Source: Lachnospiraceae bacterium (GTDB taxonomy: Bacteria; Bacillota_A; Clostridia; Lachnospirales; Lachnospiraceae). Taken from it: 41,283 bases of DNA. Shown here in pieces: positions 25,501 through 32,914 of this stretch. Below the pieces are notes generated by a model. That model saw only the letters and a list, made by a program, of their open reading frames with translations. It did not search any database and was not told where the DNA came from. A program made the position numbers and the translations under genes. The first letter of the stretch is position 1. Each line of letters starts with the position of its first letter. The stretch is from NCBI GenBank assembly GCA_004556565.1, contig SFGN01000022.1, forward strand, positions 1-41,283. The letters are read 5' to 3'.

Positions 25501-26136
25501 GGTAATCTTCTTATTATCGGAAATAAGGGCAATGGTAAAACCGTTCTGGCAGTTGATGTTGTAAAAGCAATTCAGAAGCAGAGAAATATCCGTCAGGGCA
25601 AAGTCGCAATCCTGACAGGAGAAGCTCTCAACAAGAAAAAAGTCAGTGATGTATTTGAGAAGTTGTATGGCGGCGCGCTGATCATTGAGAAATCAGGAAG
25701 ACTGGATGAAAAAACGGTTGCAAGGCTGAATAAAGCTATGGAGCAGGATACAGGAGAGCTGCTGGTCGTGCTGGAAGATCAGAGAAAACCGCTTGACCGC
25801 CTCCTTACGACAAACAGAGAATTCAGAAAACGCTTTACAAGCCGGCTGGAAGTACCGATTTTCATCAATGATGAACTGGTAACATTCGGTCAGACATACG
25901 CACAGGAAAACGGATACCGTATTGACGAGATGGGAATGCTTGCATTGTACAGCCGCATCGATGCGATGCAGAGGGAAAATCACGCAGTGACTGTTGCAGA
26001 AGTAAAAGAATTAATGGATGAAGTAATGGAGCGCTCCAAGAAACTTTCGGCAAAGAAACTTATGAAAAACCTGTTCGGGCGAAATACAGATGATGCGGAC
26101 AGAATCATTCTTTCAGAGAGAGATTTTAATATTTAG
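22591..26136 (+). CDS. TPR-like / acidic low-complexity / degenerate AAA-domain protein
   Basis: An 1181-residue protein in three parts. Residues 1-200 are helical TPR-like repeats (YGKAAELADTIDW, YQQSYEVLKIAYHRAEG, VDEAIDFYEEFLQVAPKDPN). Residues about 210-870 are extremely acidic, with a 14-residue repeat (408-449) and a Tyr-acidic pentapeptide tract (about 733-829). Residues about 930-1150 resemble SpoVK/CbbX-type AAA proteins: Walker A IIGNKGNGKT (977-984 core), a Walker B-like ALIIEKSG (Glu1033-Lys1034 where FIDEA is usual), and an arginine-finger-like FRKRF (1078-1082). ATP binding looks possible and hydrolysis doubtful. There is no signal or membrane segment. GTG 22591 is chosen because AGGTGA lies five bases upstream. 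It stands alone between terminators. Function unknown. Confidence 0.85.
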   Translation: MDRYEYKLKTEQMLELMEEGAYGKAAELADTIDWRRVRSASMLMNVSDIYEKNKDYQQSYEVLKIAYHRAEGSRKIIYKLCTLALKTRNVDEAIDFYEEFLQVAPKDPNRFVLRYQILRAQKEPIEQQIEALESFKKAEYVEEWAYELAKLYHEAGMTAECLEECDDLILWFSEGEYVYKAMELKMRHRPLTPSQKAKYDHRNDKVSDETEEIPDLTEYAEREKDVTEKNREETQDVSDADAVTDESEEQPVKEKKRKLGNTMQLGDALKALLNLGGKNESEEKAEKEPETEEEDISELEGAIEEIESVADLELVHDLDAEKHSRVIKVDPDLEELKPVPLDDEEFEDEEEEEEIIEKELLTAEELDEALREAQEEETAEEVAVEEEAKEEAAEEVAVEEEAEENPEEEGAVEEATEENPEEEGTVEEATEENPEEEGTVEEATEENPEEDNTAGEERAESLDVEAEIGEEIVSEKETAEGIIAETAEEDSAEQINKGADNQIEGQMSLDDILNGWSAAPQEEIPAEATIEELLQMADARDKAEKTGESDDEETAVEIVEEESEELPEEQTVEETQEEKAEKLAEDVENITEESEVTLETEEKIPEKNVLKKPVPTLSPEIQRMIDEIEGIIPEESQDTEPETEKKVSGMASRTAEDNMGAVAEQLRMEDAADEFEDLDDSDAEDEYEDEDELILDDSESEEWTDEYEEDESEGDVDTDDLSLEMLDQEEYSEEYEEEEYDEEEEYDEEEYDEEEYDEEEYDEEEYNEEEYNEEEYDEEEYDEDEYEEEEYDEEEYDEDEYEEEEYDEEEYEEEEYDEDEYEYDEEEYEEVDSASVGASLEEEFQPHEEYDDEWDDREIPDDDDDDKIHFLSETAPLSRKETAKLIATGRTSPLPVDEISDALSISDNGFIVHRGYELKPRNGAARRPALTEEQKKLFSYFVPVRGMSEQIIDVLEQDKNCTNRRGTSRTGNLLIIGNKGNGKTVLAVDVVKAIQKQRNIRQGKVAILTGEALNKKKVSDVFEKLYGGALIIEKSGRLDEKTVARLNKAMEQDTGELLVVLEDQRKPLDRLLTTNREFRKRFTSRLEVPIFINDELVTFGQTYAQENGYRIDEMGMLALYSRIDAMQRENHAVTVAEVKELMDEVMERSKKLSAKKLMKNLFGRNTDDADRIILSERDFNI
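23812..23937 (+). repeat. three 42-bp in-frame tandem repeats
   Basis: Three almost identical 42-bp units encode EEG(A/T)VEEATEENPE, residues 408-449 of the acidic protein. The units differ at only two or three bases, which points to recent slippage or unequal exchange. A less perfect repeat (EEVAVEEEAKEEAA) lies just upstream. Confidence 0.9.
24787..25077 (+). repeat. 15-bp in-frame repeat tract encoding (D/E)EEEY
   Basis: About 20 copies of GAGTACGACGAGGAA-like units encode EYDEE pentapeptides with D/N/E variants. The DNA itself is repetitive, so copy number should vary between strains. The frame is kept throughout and the encoded tract is almost only Glu, Asp and Tyr. Confidence 0.9.
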
Positions 26137-26190
26137 TAACCGGCGAAAGCCGCTGATACTGGCAAAGAATTAAACAGAATAATTTATTAA

Positions 26191-26286
26191 AACAGGCGGG
26201 TCTTGAAAGAATATGACCTTCCGTGCAGACGTCTGAAACAAGAATTTAGCTGTCTGCACGAGGTCAGAAGAACTTGCCTGTTTTTC
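26191..26286 (+). terminator. long two-tier stem-loop terminator
   Basis: Outer arms AACAGGC…GCCTGTT (26191-26197 with 26276-26282) and inner arms TGACCT…GTGCAGAC with GTCTGCAC…AGGTCA form a ~95-nt structure ending in TTTTTC. It ends the large TPR/AAA gene. It is longer than usual for an intrinsic terminator. Confidence 0.7.
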
Positions 26287-26397
26287 TTTGATTATGAGAT
26301 TATAGAGATGTAAATTTGCTGAACCGAAGAATAGTCTTGTAAAAAATGTGAAATGACACAAAAAGTATAAACAAAAGGCGACAAGAGACATAATAGC

Positions 26398-26426
26398 TTG
26401 TCAAAATAAATAGAAGGCTGTAAAAT
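26398..26426 (+). promoter_or_regulatory. promoter at the head of the polysaccharide locus
   Basis: TTGTCA (26398-26403) and TAAAAT (26421-26426) are spaced 17 bp apart, just before the first gene remnant. It is probably the operon promoter, or one left from a previous arrangement. Confidence 0.5.
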
Positions 26427-26469
26427 AAGTTCGGCGATTTAGGCTGTACAAGTATGTCTGTTTTGCAGA

Positions 26470-26895
26470 TACGGAAGCGTCGTCCCTCTGTTCAAGAAAC
26501 AGATTGCAGAAGGCGGTCCCGTCACAGTGACAGATAAAAACATTATCCGCTATTTTATGACCATCCCGGAAGCGGTATCCTTGGTACTACAGGCGTCATA
26601 TTACGCAAAAGGCAGAGAAATCTTCGTGCTTGACATGGGAGAACCGGTAAGAATCGATGATATGGCGAGAAATTTGATTCGCCTGTCAGGGTATACTCCG
26701 AATGTGGACATTATGATAGAGTACACCGGCTTAAGGCCGGGTGAGAAACTTTATGAAGAGCTTCTGATGGATGAAGAAGGACTCCGGGCGACTACAAATG
26801 AATTGATTCATATCGGAAAACCGATAGAAATCATATTGATAAAACACACCAAGCAAGTGTATAATGATGTTGTAGAATCTTCAATTTACGGCTGA
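26470..26895 (+). pseudogene. 3' fragment of a CapD/PglF-type nucleotide-sugar 4,6-dehydratase gene
   Basis: About 140 codons encode the C-terminal part of a polysaccharide-biosynthesis dehydratase (FlaA1/CapD/PglF family). Landmarks are GSVVPLFKKQIAEGG, IRYFMTIPEAVSLVLQA, EIFVLDMGEPVRIDDMARN and YTGLRPGEKLYEELLMDEEG. Whole proteins are about 600 residues, with N-terminal membrane helices and an NAD-binding core; all of that is missing. The frame is open from before 26473 through 26895, with a GTG at 26527 that could start a 122-residue product, but this would lack the NAD site and catalytic residues. It lies just after a promoter. Confidence 0.82.
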
Positions 26896-26960
26896 TTTTG
26901 CTCATAAGCGGGTGTTAAGCTCATAACCTTCATCATGCACTCATTCATATAAGCGTGCCC

Positions 26961-27206
26961 ATGTGGTATGTTTTGCAGACCCGTACAGGTACAGAGGAAA
27001 AAATACGGATGCAATGCCAGAAGCATATATCCGAAGAAGTGCTGGAGCGATGCTTTATCCCTTATTATGAAGAGCAGAAGCATATACGTGGAAAGTGGAC
27101 AACACAGACAAAAGTCCTCTTCCCCGGATACGTTTTTATGGTAGGTGAGAACATAGAAATGCTTTACGAAGGATTGAATGAAAAGTCTAATCCCCTGCTA
27201 TGCTGA
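26961..27206 (+). pseudogene. loaP: truncated LoaP (NusG-paralogue antiterminator) gene
   Basis: 81 codons encode the NGN domain of a specialised NusG paralogue. MWYVLQTRTGTEEKI starts it, CFIPYYEEQKHIRGKWTTQ follows, and KVLFPGYVFM is the hallmark. LoaP proteins in Clostridia promote readthrough of terminators in polysaccharide and antibiotic operons and are usually the first gene. Normal length is about 170 residues with a C-terminal KOW domain. Here the reading frame leaves LoaP after EMLYEGL and ends at TGA 27204. The frame then continues as capD sequence, so a deletion has fused the two genes. ATG 26961 is the natural start. Confidence 0.8.
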
Positions 27207-27557
27207 AATGCTGGTTGCAAGTTAAAAGTATATGATTACCCAACTATGTATGCAGTAGGAGGAAAGAGACATTTTAGAGAGTTTGATATTGAAGAACTTT
27301 TATATAGAAAGCCACTGGTTGTTTCAGATGAACGTACAAATGAATATTATAAAGATAAGATAGTTTTGATTATCGGTGGCGGAGGTTCTATTGGCTCTGA
27401 GTTATGCAGACAGTTGGCAAAGATGCAACCGAAGCAGATTATCATCTTGGTCATTTACGAAAATGGTGCATATGATGTTCAGCAGGAACTGAAGATTGTA
27501 TACGGAAATCGCTGGGATTTACGGATAGTAATTTTTACAGTTTTGATGAGTACATAA
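27207..27557 (+). pseudogene. internal fragment of a CapD/PglF-type dehydratase gene
   Basis: Directly after the loaP stop and in the same frame, NAGCKLKVYDYPTMYAVGGK leads into FREFDIEELLYRKPLVVSDE and the NAD-binding loop VLIIGGGGSIGSELCRQLAK. QIIILVIYENGAYDVQQELK follows; family members have ILDIYENNAYD. Similarity is lost after about 105 more residues. The N-terminal membrane domain and the C-terminal half are missing. A short remnant, VPIKTVEKLKNTG, may follow in another frame near 27565-27605. The ATG at 27246 could express a 103-residue product, but that would be non-functional. Confidence 0.82.
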
Positions 27558-27706
27558 AATGTTTATGTACCGATCAAAACGGTAGAAAAGCTTAAAAACA
27601 CAGGTAATGAGAGAGAGACAAGATAGTGTGTAACAGACCGGGGAGAACCGGAGGAAAGGAACATAAGATTTGGAACATACAAAAAAACGAGGGGCAGGAA
27701 AGTATC

Positions 27707-28987
27707 ATGTTCAAAAGAAAAGGTGAGTTTAAACCGTTTGAGTCCAAGGTATGGCTGGCGAGTCCGACCATGCATGGAGAGGAACTGAAATATGTAACTG
27801 AGGCATATGAGACCAATTGGATGAGCACGGTTGGTAAGAATATAAATGAGGTTGAAAAGATTGCTGCTGAAAAGGCAGGGGTGAAGTATGCGGTTAGTTT
27901 GTCCTGCTGCACGGCTGCTCTGCATTTATGTTGCAAGCTGGCGGGGGAGAGACTTTACGGAAAGCCCGCGATCAGCCACGGTGCACTAGAAGGGAAGAGG
28001 GCGTTCTGCTCTGACATGACTTTCGATGCGACCTTGAACCCGGTGGTTTATGAGGGCGGTATTCCAGTGTTCATCGACACAGAGGCAGACAGTTGGAACA
28101 TGAATCCGGTTGCTCTGGAGAAAGCGTTTGAACTTTATCCTGAGGTTAAGCTTGTTGTGAGTGCAGAGTTGTACGGTTTCCCTGGAAGAATGGATGAGAT
28201 CAAAAGAATCTGCGGGAAACATGGTGCTCTGCTGATTGAGGACGCTGCTGAAGCGATGGGTGCGACTATTCATGGTAAGCAGTGTGGAACGTTTGGTGAC
28301 TATAGTGCTGTCAGCTATAACGGTAACAAGATTATCACAGGAAGTAGTGGCGGTTGTCTGCTGACGAATAGTATCGAAGATGCAAACAAAGCGAGAAAAT
28401 GGTCCACACAGGCACGCGAGAATGCTGCTTGGTATCAGCATGAAGAGCTTGGATATAACTACAGAATGAGCAATGTTATTGCTGGAGTTGTTAGAGGACA
28501 ATACGGATATCTTGAGGAGCATATTGCACAGAAGAAAGCTGTGTATGAGAGATACAGAGAGGGCTTGAAGGGACTTCCGGTTAAGATGAATCCGATTACC
28601 GAGGGGACAGAACCTAATTATTGGTTAAGTGCTTTGATCATTGATGAGGATGCTATGTGCAAGCAGGTAAGAGGGGAAGTAGACGTGTGCTACAGACCAG
28701 AAGAGGGCAAGAGCTGTCCGACTGAAATTTTGGAAGCAATAAGCGCTATCAATGCTGAAGGAAGGCCGATATGGAAACCGATGCACATGCAGCCTATGTA
28801 CAGAATGCATGAAGTAGTAGGGAGGGATGGAAGCCTTAGATGCCGGACGAATGCTTATATAGAAGGATCGGTTGTTGATGTTGGGGCTGATATCTTTGCT
28901 AGAGGAGTATGCTTGCCGTCTGATAACAAGATGACTGCTGAAGAGCAGGATAGGATTATTGAGGTTATCAGGGCTTGTTTTGAGTAA
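27707..28987 (+). CDS. DegT/DnrJ/EryC1/StrS-family sugar aminotransferase (PglE/EpsN-like)
   Basis: A 426-residue PLP-dependent aminotransferase. Landmarks are SLSCCTAALHLCCKLAGERL, DMTFDATLNPVVYEGGIPVF, IEDAAEAMGATIHGKQCGTF and the PLP lysine in YNGNKIITGSSGG (Lys208). The family transfers an amino group to 4-keto sugars. With the PglC-, PglD- and PglA-like genes that follow, it most likely makes the 4-amino precursor of N,N'-diacetylbacillosamine from the dehydratase product. ATG 27707 has GGGGCAGGAAAG upstream and gives the standard N-terminus; an earlier in-frame ATG/GTG near 27626 would add 27 unrelated residues. Confidence 0.9.
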   Translation: MFKRKGEFKPFESKVWLASPTMHGEELKYVTEAYETNWMSTVGKNINEVEKIAAEKAGVKYAVSLSCCTAALHLCCKLAGERLYGKPAISHGALEGKRAFCSDMTFDATLNPVVYEGGIPVFIDTEADSWNMNPVALEKAFELYPEVKLVVSAELYGFPGRMDEIKRICGKHGALLIEDAAEAMGATIHGKQCGTFGDYSAVSYNGNKIITGSSGGCLLTNSIEDANKARKWSTQARENAAWYQHEELGYNYRMSNVIAGVVRGQYGYLEEHIAQKKAVYERYREGLKGLPVKMNPITEGTEPNYWLSALIIDEDAMCKQVRGEVDVCYRPEEGKSCPTEILEAISAINAEGRPIWKPMHMQPMYRMHEVVGRDGSLRCRTNAYIEGSVVDVGADIFARGVCLPSDNKMTAEEQDRIIEVIRACFE

Positions 28988-28990
28988 GAG

Positions 28991-30067
28991 ATGGGGAAGA
29001 AAAGAGTAATAGCTGGAATTTTATTAATCCTCTACATAGGATTCATCATATACACAACTCTCTTGTGTAGAGAACCGAGAGATTACCGGGAATATAACTT
29101 TCAATTGTTTTGGTCTTACCAAAGGTTCTTTGATGATATTGAGCCACTGGGAAAACAGATAGTTTGTAATATTCTATTTTTTATACCATTTGGTGTGTTG
29201 GTTTCATTGTGTGTGAATGGAAGTAGAAAGCAGCAGTTGGTTTTTACTGTAATATCAGCATGTCTCTTATCTGGAACAGTAGAGTTTTTACAGTTTATTC
29301 TTAAGCTCGGATTTGCAGAGTTTGATGATGTATTTGATAACACATTGGGAGCTGCGATTGGTGCAGTTCTTGTGTTGATATTGATGAAATTAAAGGGGAA
29401 AGAAATGAGCCACAAACCATATGGATCTTATGAGAAATATTTCAAAAGACCAATAGATTTACTTTGTGGTCTTGCCGCAGTTATTGTATTTAGCTGGCTG
29501 TACATAATCCTTATTATCCTTGGTGCAATATTTATGAGAGGAAATCCTTTCTTTACTCAGGAACGCCCCGGTAAGGATGAGAAGATCTTCAAGTTAATCA
29601 AATTCCGGACCATGGATAATAGGAAAGATAAAAATGGGAATCTTTTACCAGATGAAGTAAGACTTAACAAGTATGGTCGGTTTCTAAGAAAGACCAGTTT
29701 CGATGAACTTCCGGAGGCTTTCAATATCATCAAGGGGGATATGAGTGTTATTGGACCGAGACCTTTACTTGTGCAGTACTTACCTCGATATAATGCTGAA
29801 CAAAAACATCGTCATGATGTCAGACCTGGGTTATCTGGATATGCGCAGGTACATGGTAGAAACACCGTGTCTTGGGAAGATAAATTCGCTATGGACGTTT
29901 GGTATGCAAACCATGTCACATTTTTAGGTGATGTGAAAATCATTTTCCAGACTGTTGGAAAGGCATTTTTCAAGCAGGAAGGAATCAGTTCTGAAACTTC
30001 TGCAACAATGGAAGAGTTTATGGGGACTCCGATTGGAGTGACCAGTACATGGAGGGCGCCACAGTGA
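28991..30067 (+). CDS. VanZ-like domain fused to a phosphoglycosyltransferase (PglC/EpsL-like)
   Basis: A 358-residue protein. Residues 1-137 form a VanZ-like four-helix membrane domain (NILFFIPFGVLVSL, GTVEFLQFILKLGFAEFDDV). Residues 139-358 are a small monotopic bacterial sugar transferase with KRPIDLLCGL, FTQERPGKDEKIFKLIKFRT, the catalytic Asp-Glu in SFDELPEAFN (Asp238-Glu239) and GDMSVIGPRPLL. The transferase part moves a sugar-1-phosphate onto undecaprenyl phosphate to start the repeat unit. An in-frame ATG at 29405, preceded by AAAGGGGAA, matches the usual start of stand-alone PglC-type proteins, so a separate transferase may also be made. The TGA overlaps the next gene's GTG. Confidence 0.88.
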   Translation: MGKKRVIAGILLILYIGFIIYTTLLCREPRDYREYNFQLFWSYQRFFDDIEPLGKQIVCNILFFIPFGVLVSLCVNGSRKQQLVFTVISACLLSGTVEFLQFILKLGFAEFDDVFDNTLGAAIGAVLVLILMKLKGKEMSHKPYGSYEKYFKRPIDLLCGLAAVIVFSWLYIILIILGAIFMRGNPFFTQERPGKDEKIFKLIKFRTMDNRKDKNGNLLPDEVRLNKYGRFLRKTSFDELPEAFNIIKGDMSVIGPRPLLVQYLPRYNAEQKHRHDVRPGLSGYAQVHGRNTVSWEDKFAMDVWYANHVTFLGDVKIIFQTVGKAFFKQEGISSETSATMEEFMGTPIGVTSTWRAPQ

Positions 30068-30660
30068 AAAGATTAGTAATTATAGGTGCCAGTGGGCATG
30101 GGAAAGTGATTGCTGATATTGCTGTTAGAAATGGATATGAGAATATCGTTTTCCTGGATGATGATGAGGATGTTAGGGAATGTGCAGGATTTCCGGTGAT
30201 AGGAAAGACTTGTGAAGCTAGAAACATTGATGGTGACAAAATTGTTGCTATTGGAAATGCAAAGATTCGAGAAAGAATTCAAAGTGAGCTGGAGAATGTT
30301 GTTACCTTGATACATCCAGCTGCTGTTATCAGCAGAAGAGTTGAAATCAGTGAGGGGTCTGTTGTAATGGCGGGAGTCGTTATCAATTCGGATGCTGTTA
30401 TCGGAAAAGGGTGCATCATCAACACAGGAGCCTCAGTAGATCATGACTGTAAGATAGAAGACTTTGCCCATATCTCAGTTGGAGCTCATGTGGCTGGAAC
30501 TTGTTGTATTAGTAGGAGAACTTGGATTGGCGCAGGAGCTACGGTAAGCAATAACGTAAATATCTGCGGTGATTGCATGATTGGTGCAGGTGCCGTAGTG
30601 ATTAAGGATATAGATAAACCGGGAACTTATGTAGGAAGTCCTGCGAGGAAGATTAAGTAA
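30064..30660 (+). CDS. PglD/NeuD-type sugar O/N-acetyltransferase
   Basis: A 198-residue left-handed beta-helix acyltransferase. The N-terminal nucleotide-sugar binding Rossmann part starts KRLVIIGASGHGKVIADIAV. Hexapeptide repeats follow, with the catalytic-base motif NTGASVDHDCKI (His127) and AHVAGTC. It probably N-acetylates a UDP-4-amino-sugar to give the diacetylbacillosamine-type donor. The start is GTG 30064, overlapping the previous stop (GTGA), a clear sign of translational coupling. An ATG-like start at 30049 would overlap more and lacks family similarity. Confidence 0.9.
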   Translation: MKRLVIIGASGHGKVIADIAVRNGYENIVFLDDDEDVRECAGFPVIGKTCEARNIDGDKIVAIGNAKIRERIQSELENVVTLIHPAAVISRRVEISEGSVVMAGVVINSDAVIGKGCIINTGASVDHDCKIEDFAHISVGAHVAGTCCISRRTWIGAGATVSNNVNICGDCMIGAGAVVIKDIDKPGTYVGSPARKIK

Positions 30661-30677
30661 TACGAGGGATTATACAA

Positions 30678-31751
30678 ATGAAGGTAATGATTTTAGCCAA
30701 TAATGACGTGGGCTTATATCAATTTAGGAAAGAACTAATTGAAGAATTACTGAAACAGCATAAGGTGGTTATATCATTACCCTATGGCGATTTTGTAAAA
30801 CCGTTGGAAGATATCGGCTGTAAGTTCATTGATACTCCAGTTGATCGCAGAGGAATTAATCCAATAAAAGATTTAAGGTTATTCTTCATGTATTGGAAAA
30901 TTCTAAAGCAGGAGAAACCCGATTTGGTTATCACCTATACAATTAAACCGAATGTTTATGGTGGCTGTGCCTGCCGCTTCATGAAGATTCCTTATGCTGT
31001 AAATATCACAGGTTTAGGAACTGCATTTGAAAATGGTGGAATGCTGAAAAAAATCGTAACTGTTATGAACAAGGTTGGCTGCAAGAAGGCAAAGGTTGTC
31101 TTTTTTGAAAACGAAGGTAACAGACAGATTTTCATAAAAGAAAAAATTGTTAAAGAAAGCCAGACACATAGACTGAACGGAGCGGGGGTAAACCTTGAAA
31201 AATATCAGGTTGCACCATATCCTGGCGGAGAAAAAATCAAATTCCTTTTCATGGGGCGAATTATGGCTGAAAAAGGAATTGATGAATTGTTTGAAGCAAT
31301 GCAGCATCTTGTGTCTGATGGTATCAACTGTGAGTTACATCTCCTTGGGTCTTATGAGGAAAATTACAAGGCAAAAATTGAGAAATATGAAGCAGAAGGT
31401 TGGCTTCATTACTATGGATATCAGAAGGATGTTCGTCCTTTTATCGAAGCATCTCATTGCTTTGTGCTTCCTTCTTGGCATGAGGGAATGGCCAATACCA
31501 ATCTGGAATGCGCAGCAAGCGGTAGACCGGTAATCACGAGCAACATCCATGGGTGTCTGGAAGCTGTGGAAGATGGAGTAAGTGGGTATCTTTGTGAGAA
31601 GCAGAATGCAGATGATTTGTATCGAGTGATGAAGAAGTTTACGAAACTTTCATATGACGAGCGGAAAGCTATGGGATTGGCTGGACGAAAGCATATGGAA
31701 GAAGTTTTTGATAAGAAGAAAGTTGTTAGACAAACTATAACTAAATTATGA
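30678..31751 (+). CDS. GT4 glycosyltransferase, PglA/EpsD-like
   Basis: A 357-residue GT-B fold glycosyltransferase. Its N-terminal half (MKVMILANNDVGLYQFRKEL, TIKPNVYGGCACRFMKIPYA, NITGLGTAFENGG) is close to the branch that adds the second sugar to undecaprenyl-linked diacetylbacillosamine (PglA). The C-terminal half has GRIMAEKGIDELFEAM and the EX7E motif in HEGMANTNLECAASGRPVIT. It acts at the cytoplasmic membrane face. The position straight after the PglC/PglD-like genes fits that role. The actual sugar is unknown. Confidence 0.88.
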   Translation: MKVMILANNDVGLYQFRKELIEELLKQHKVVISLPYGDFVKPLEDIGCKFIDTPVDRRGINPIKDLRLFFMYWKILKQEKPDLVITYTIKPNVYGGCACRFMKIPYAVNITGLGTAFENGGMLKKIVTVMNKVGCKKAKVVFFENEGNRQIFIKEKIVKESQTHRLNGAGVNLEKYQVAPYPGGEKIKFLFMGRIMAEKGIDELFEAMQHLVSDGINCELHLLGSYEENYKAKIEKYEAEGWLHYYGYQKDVRPFIEASHCFVLPSWHEGMANTNLECAASGRPVITSNIHGCLEAVEDGVSGYLCEKQNADDLYRVMKKFTKLSYDERKAMGLAGRKHMEEVFDKKKVVRQTITKL

Positions 31752-31763
31752 GGATAGTATCTT

Positions 31764-32891
31764 ATGTGGGAATTAATTCGGATATTCGTACCAAGTATGC
31801 TATTGGTGTTTTTTTCAGAAAACCAATCTCAATACAAATTGGGGTATTACAATGAGAAAATATATATAAGAAGAGACAAAATCTTCTATTTTATTATGAC
31901 TTTGAACATGGCTGTATATGTTGGATTGCGTACCTGGTACAACGATACAGTTACATATTTGCAGCATTACAACTCGATTAGTGCAAATAAGTCTATTTTT
32001 GATGGAATTGAGTGGTCATTGGGCAGTAATCCTGGTTTTATGGTTGTAAATAACCTGTTTAAAGTGTTAGGATTTTCATCTCAGACATTTTTGATGATTT
32101 TTGCATTAATTACAATAGTAATTTATTTATGGTTTATAAGAAAATATACAGATGATTTATGGCTATCTGTTTTTTTCTTTTTTACAATGGGATGTTATAC
32201 ATTTACGATGGCTGCAATTAAACAAACAGTGGCTGTTGCATTTTGTTTGATTGCAGTGGATCGAGCAATTCAAAAAAAATGGATTCCGTTTATATTGTGG
32301 ATATTGGTTGCAAGTACGTTTCATCCATATTCATTAATGTATTGTATAGTGCCGTTGTTATTTTTTAAACCGTGGACAAAAAAAACAGGTATTTTATTAG
32401 GAGTCTTTGCAGTTGTAGGAGCTACTATGCAAGTATTGTTAAGTACAATTCTCAGTATTACAACTGTAATGGGTGAAGAATATAATATAGAAACTTTTAC
32501 AGGACAAGGGGTAAACATCTTCCGACTTATGGTTGTTTGGGCTCCGGTGATATTGTCGTTTTTAGCAAGAAGTCTGATACGTGAGAGTGATGATAGGTCA
32601 GATAATTTAATAATGAATTTGTCAATGTTAAATGCGGAAATAATGTTTGTGGCACTTTTTGGAACAGCAAATTATTTTGCAAGATTGGCAAATTATTTTC
32701 TTATTTTCCAAACAATTACTCTTCCGTGGCTGTTTAGGTTTTTTACAACAGAAAGCAAACGTCTTTTGACAATAGTAACGGTCGTATGTTATTTGTTGTA
32801 TTTTTTATATGCAAATATTATAAATCAGCCCTTTGATATTCAGTTTAATCAAATTAGTGTCTGGGAGTATATTAACTCTATTTTTAGTTAG
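31764..32891 (+). CDS. EpsG/Wzy-like polysaccharide polymerase
   Basis: A 375-residue protein with about ten membrane segments. It has an EpsG-family N-terminus (ENQSQYKLGYYNEK…, VYVGLRTWYNDTVTYLQHY). Central segments include FFTMGCYTFTMAAIKQTVAV and ILVASTFHPYSLMYCIVPLL, the latter with the conserved 'FHxxxL' pattern. Members polymerise lipid-linked repeat units outside the membrane. It is the only polymerase candidate in the window, and no flippase is seen. GAGGAT lies before the ATG. Base composition is noticeably AT-rich. Confidence 0.85.
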   Translation: MWELIRIFVPSMLLVFFSENQSQYKLGYYNEKIYIRRDKIFYFIMTLNMAVYVGLRTWYNDTVTYLQHYNSISANKSIFDGIEWSLGSNPGFMVVNNLFKVLGFSSQTFLMIFALITIVIYLWFIRKYTDDLWLSVFFFFTMGCYTFTMAAIKQTVAVAFCLIAVDRAIQKKWIPFILWILVASTFHPYSLMYCIVPLLFFKPWTKKTGILLGVFAVVGATMQVLLSTILSITTVMGEEYNIETFTGQGVNIFRLMVVWAPVILSFLARSLIRESDDRSDNLIMNLSMLNAEIMFVALFGTANYFARLANYFLIFQTITLPWLFRFFTTESKRLLTIVTVVCYLLYFLYANIINQPFDIQFNQISVWEYINSIFS

Positions 32892-32914
32892 ATTTATGAT
32901 GTTGAGGTTCAAGC

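Noticed and set aside
27184..27210. Partial likeness (CCCC-GCTATGCTG) between the loaP-capD junction and the hairpin at 41203, as an IS scar
   Set aside because: Only about a dozen bases match, the hairpin is not formed at 27190, and the sequence reads as capD coding right after the stop.
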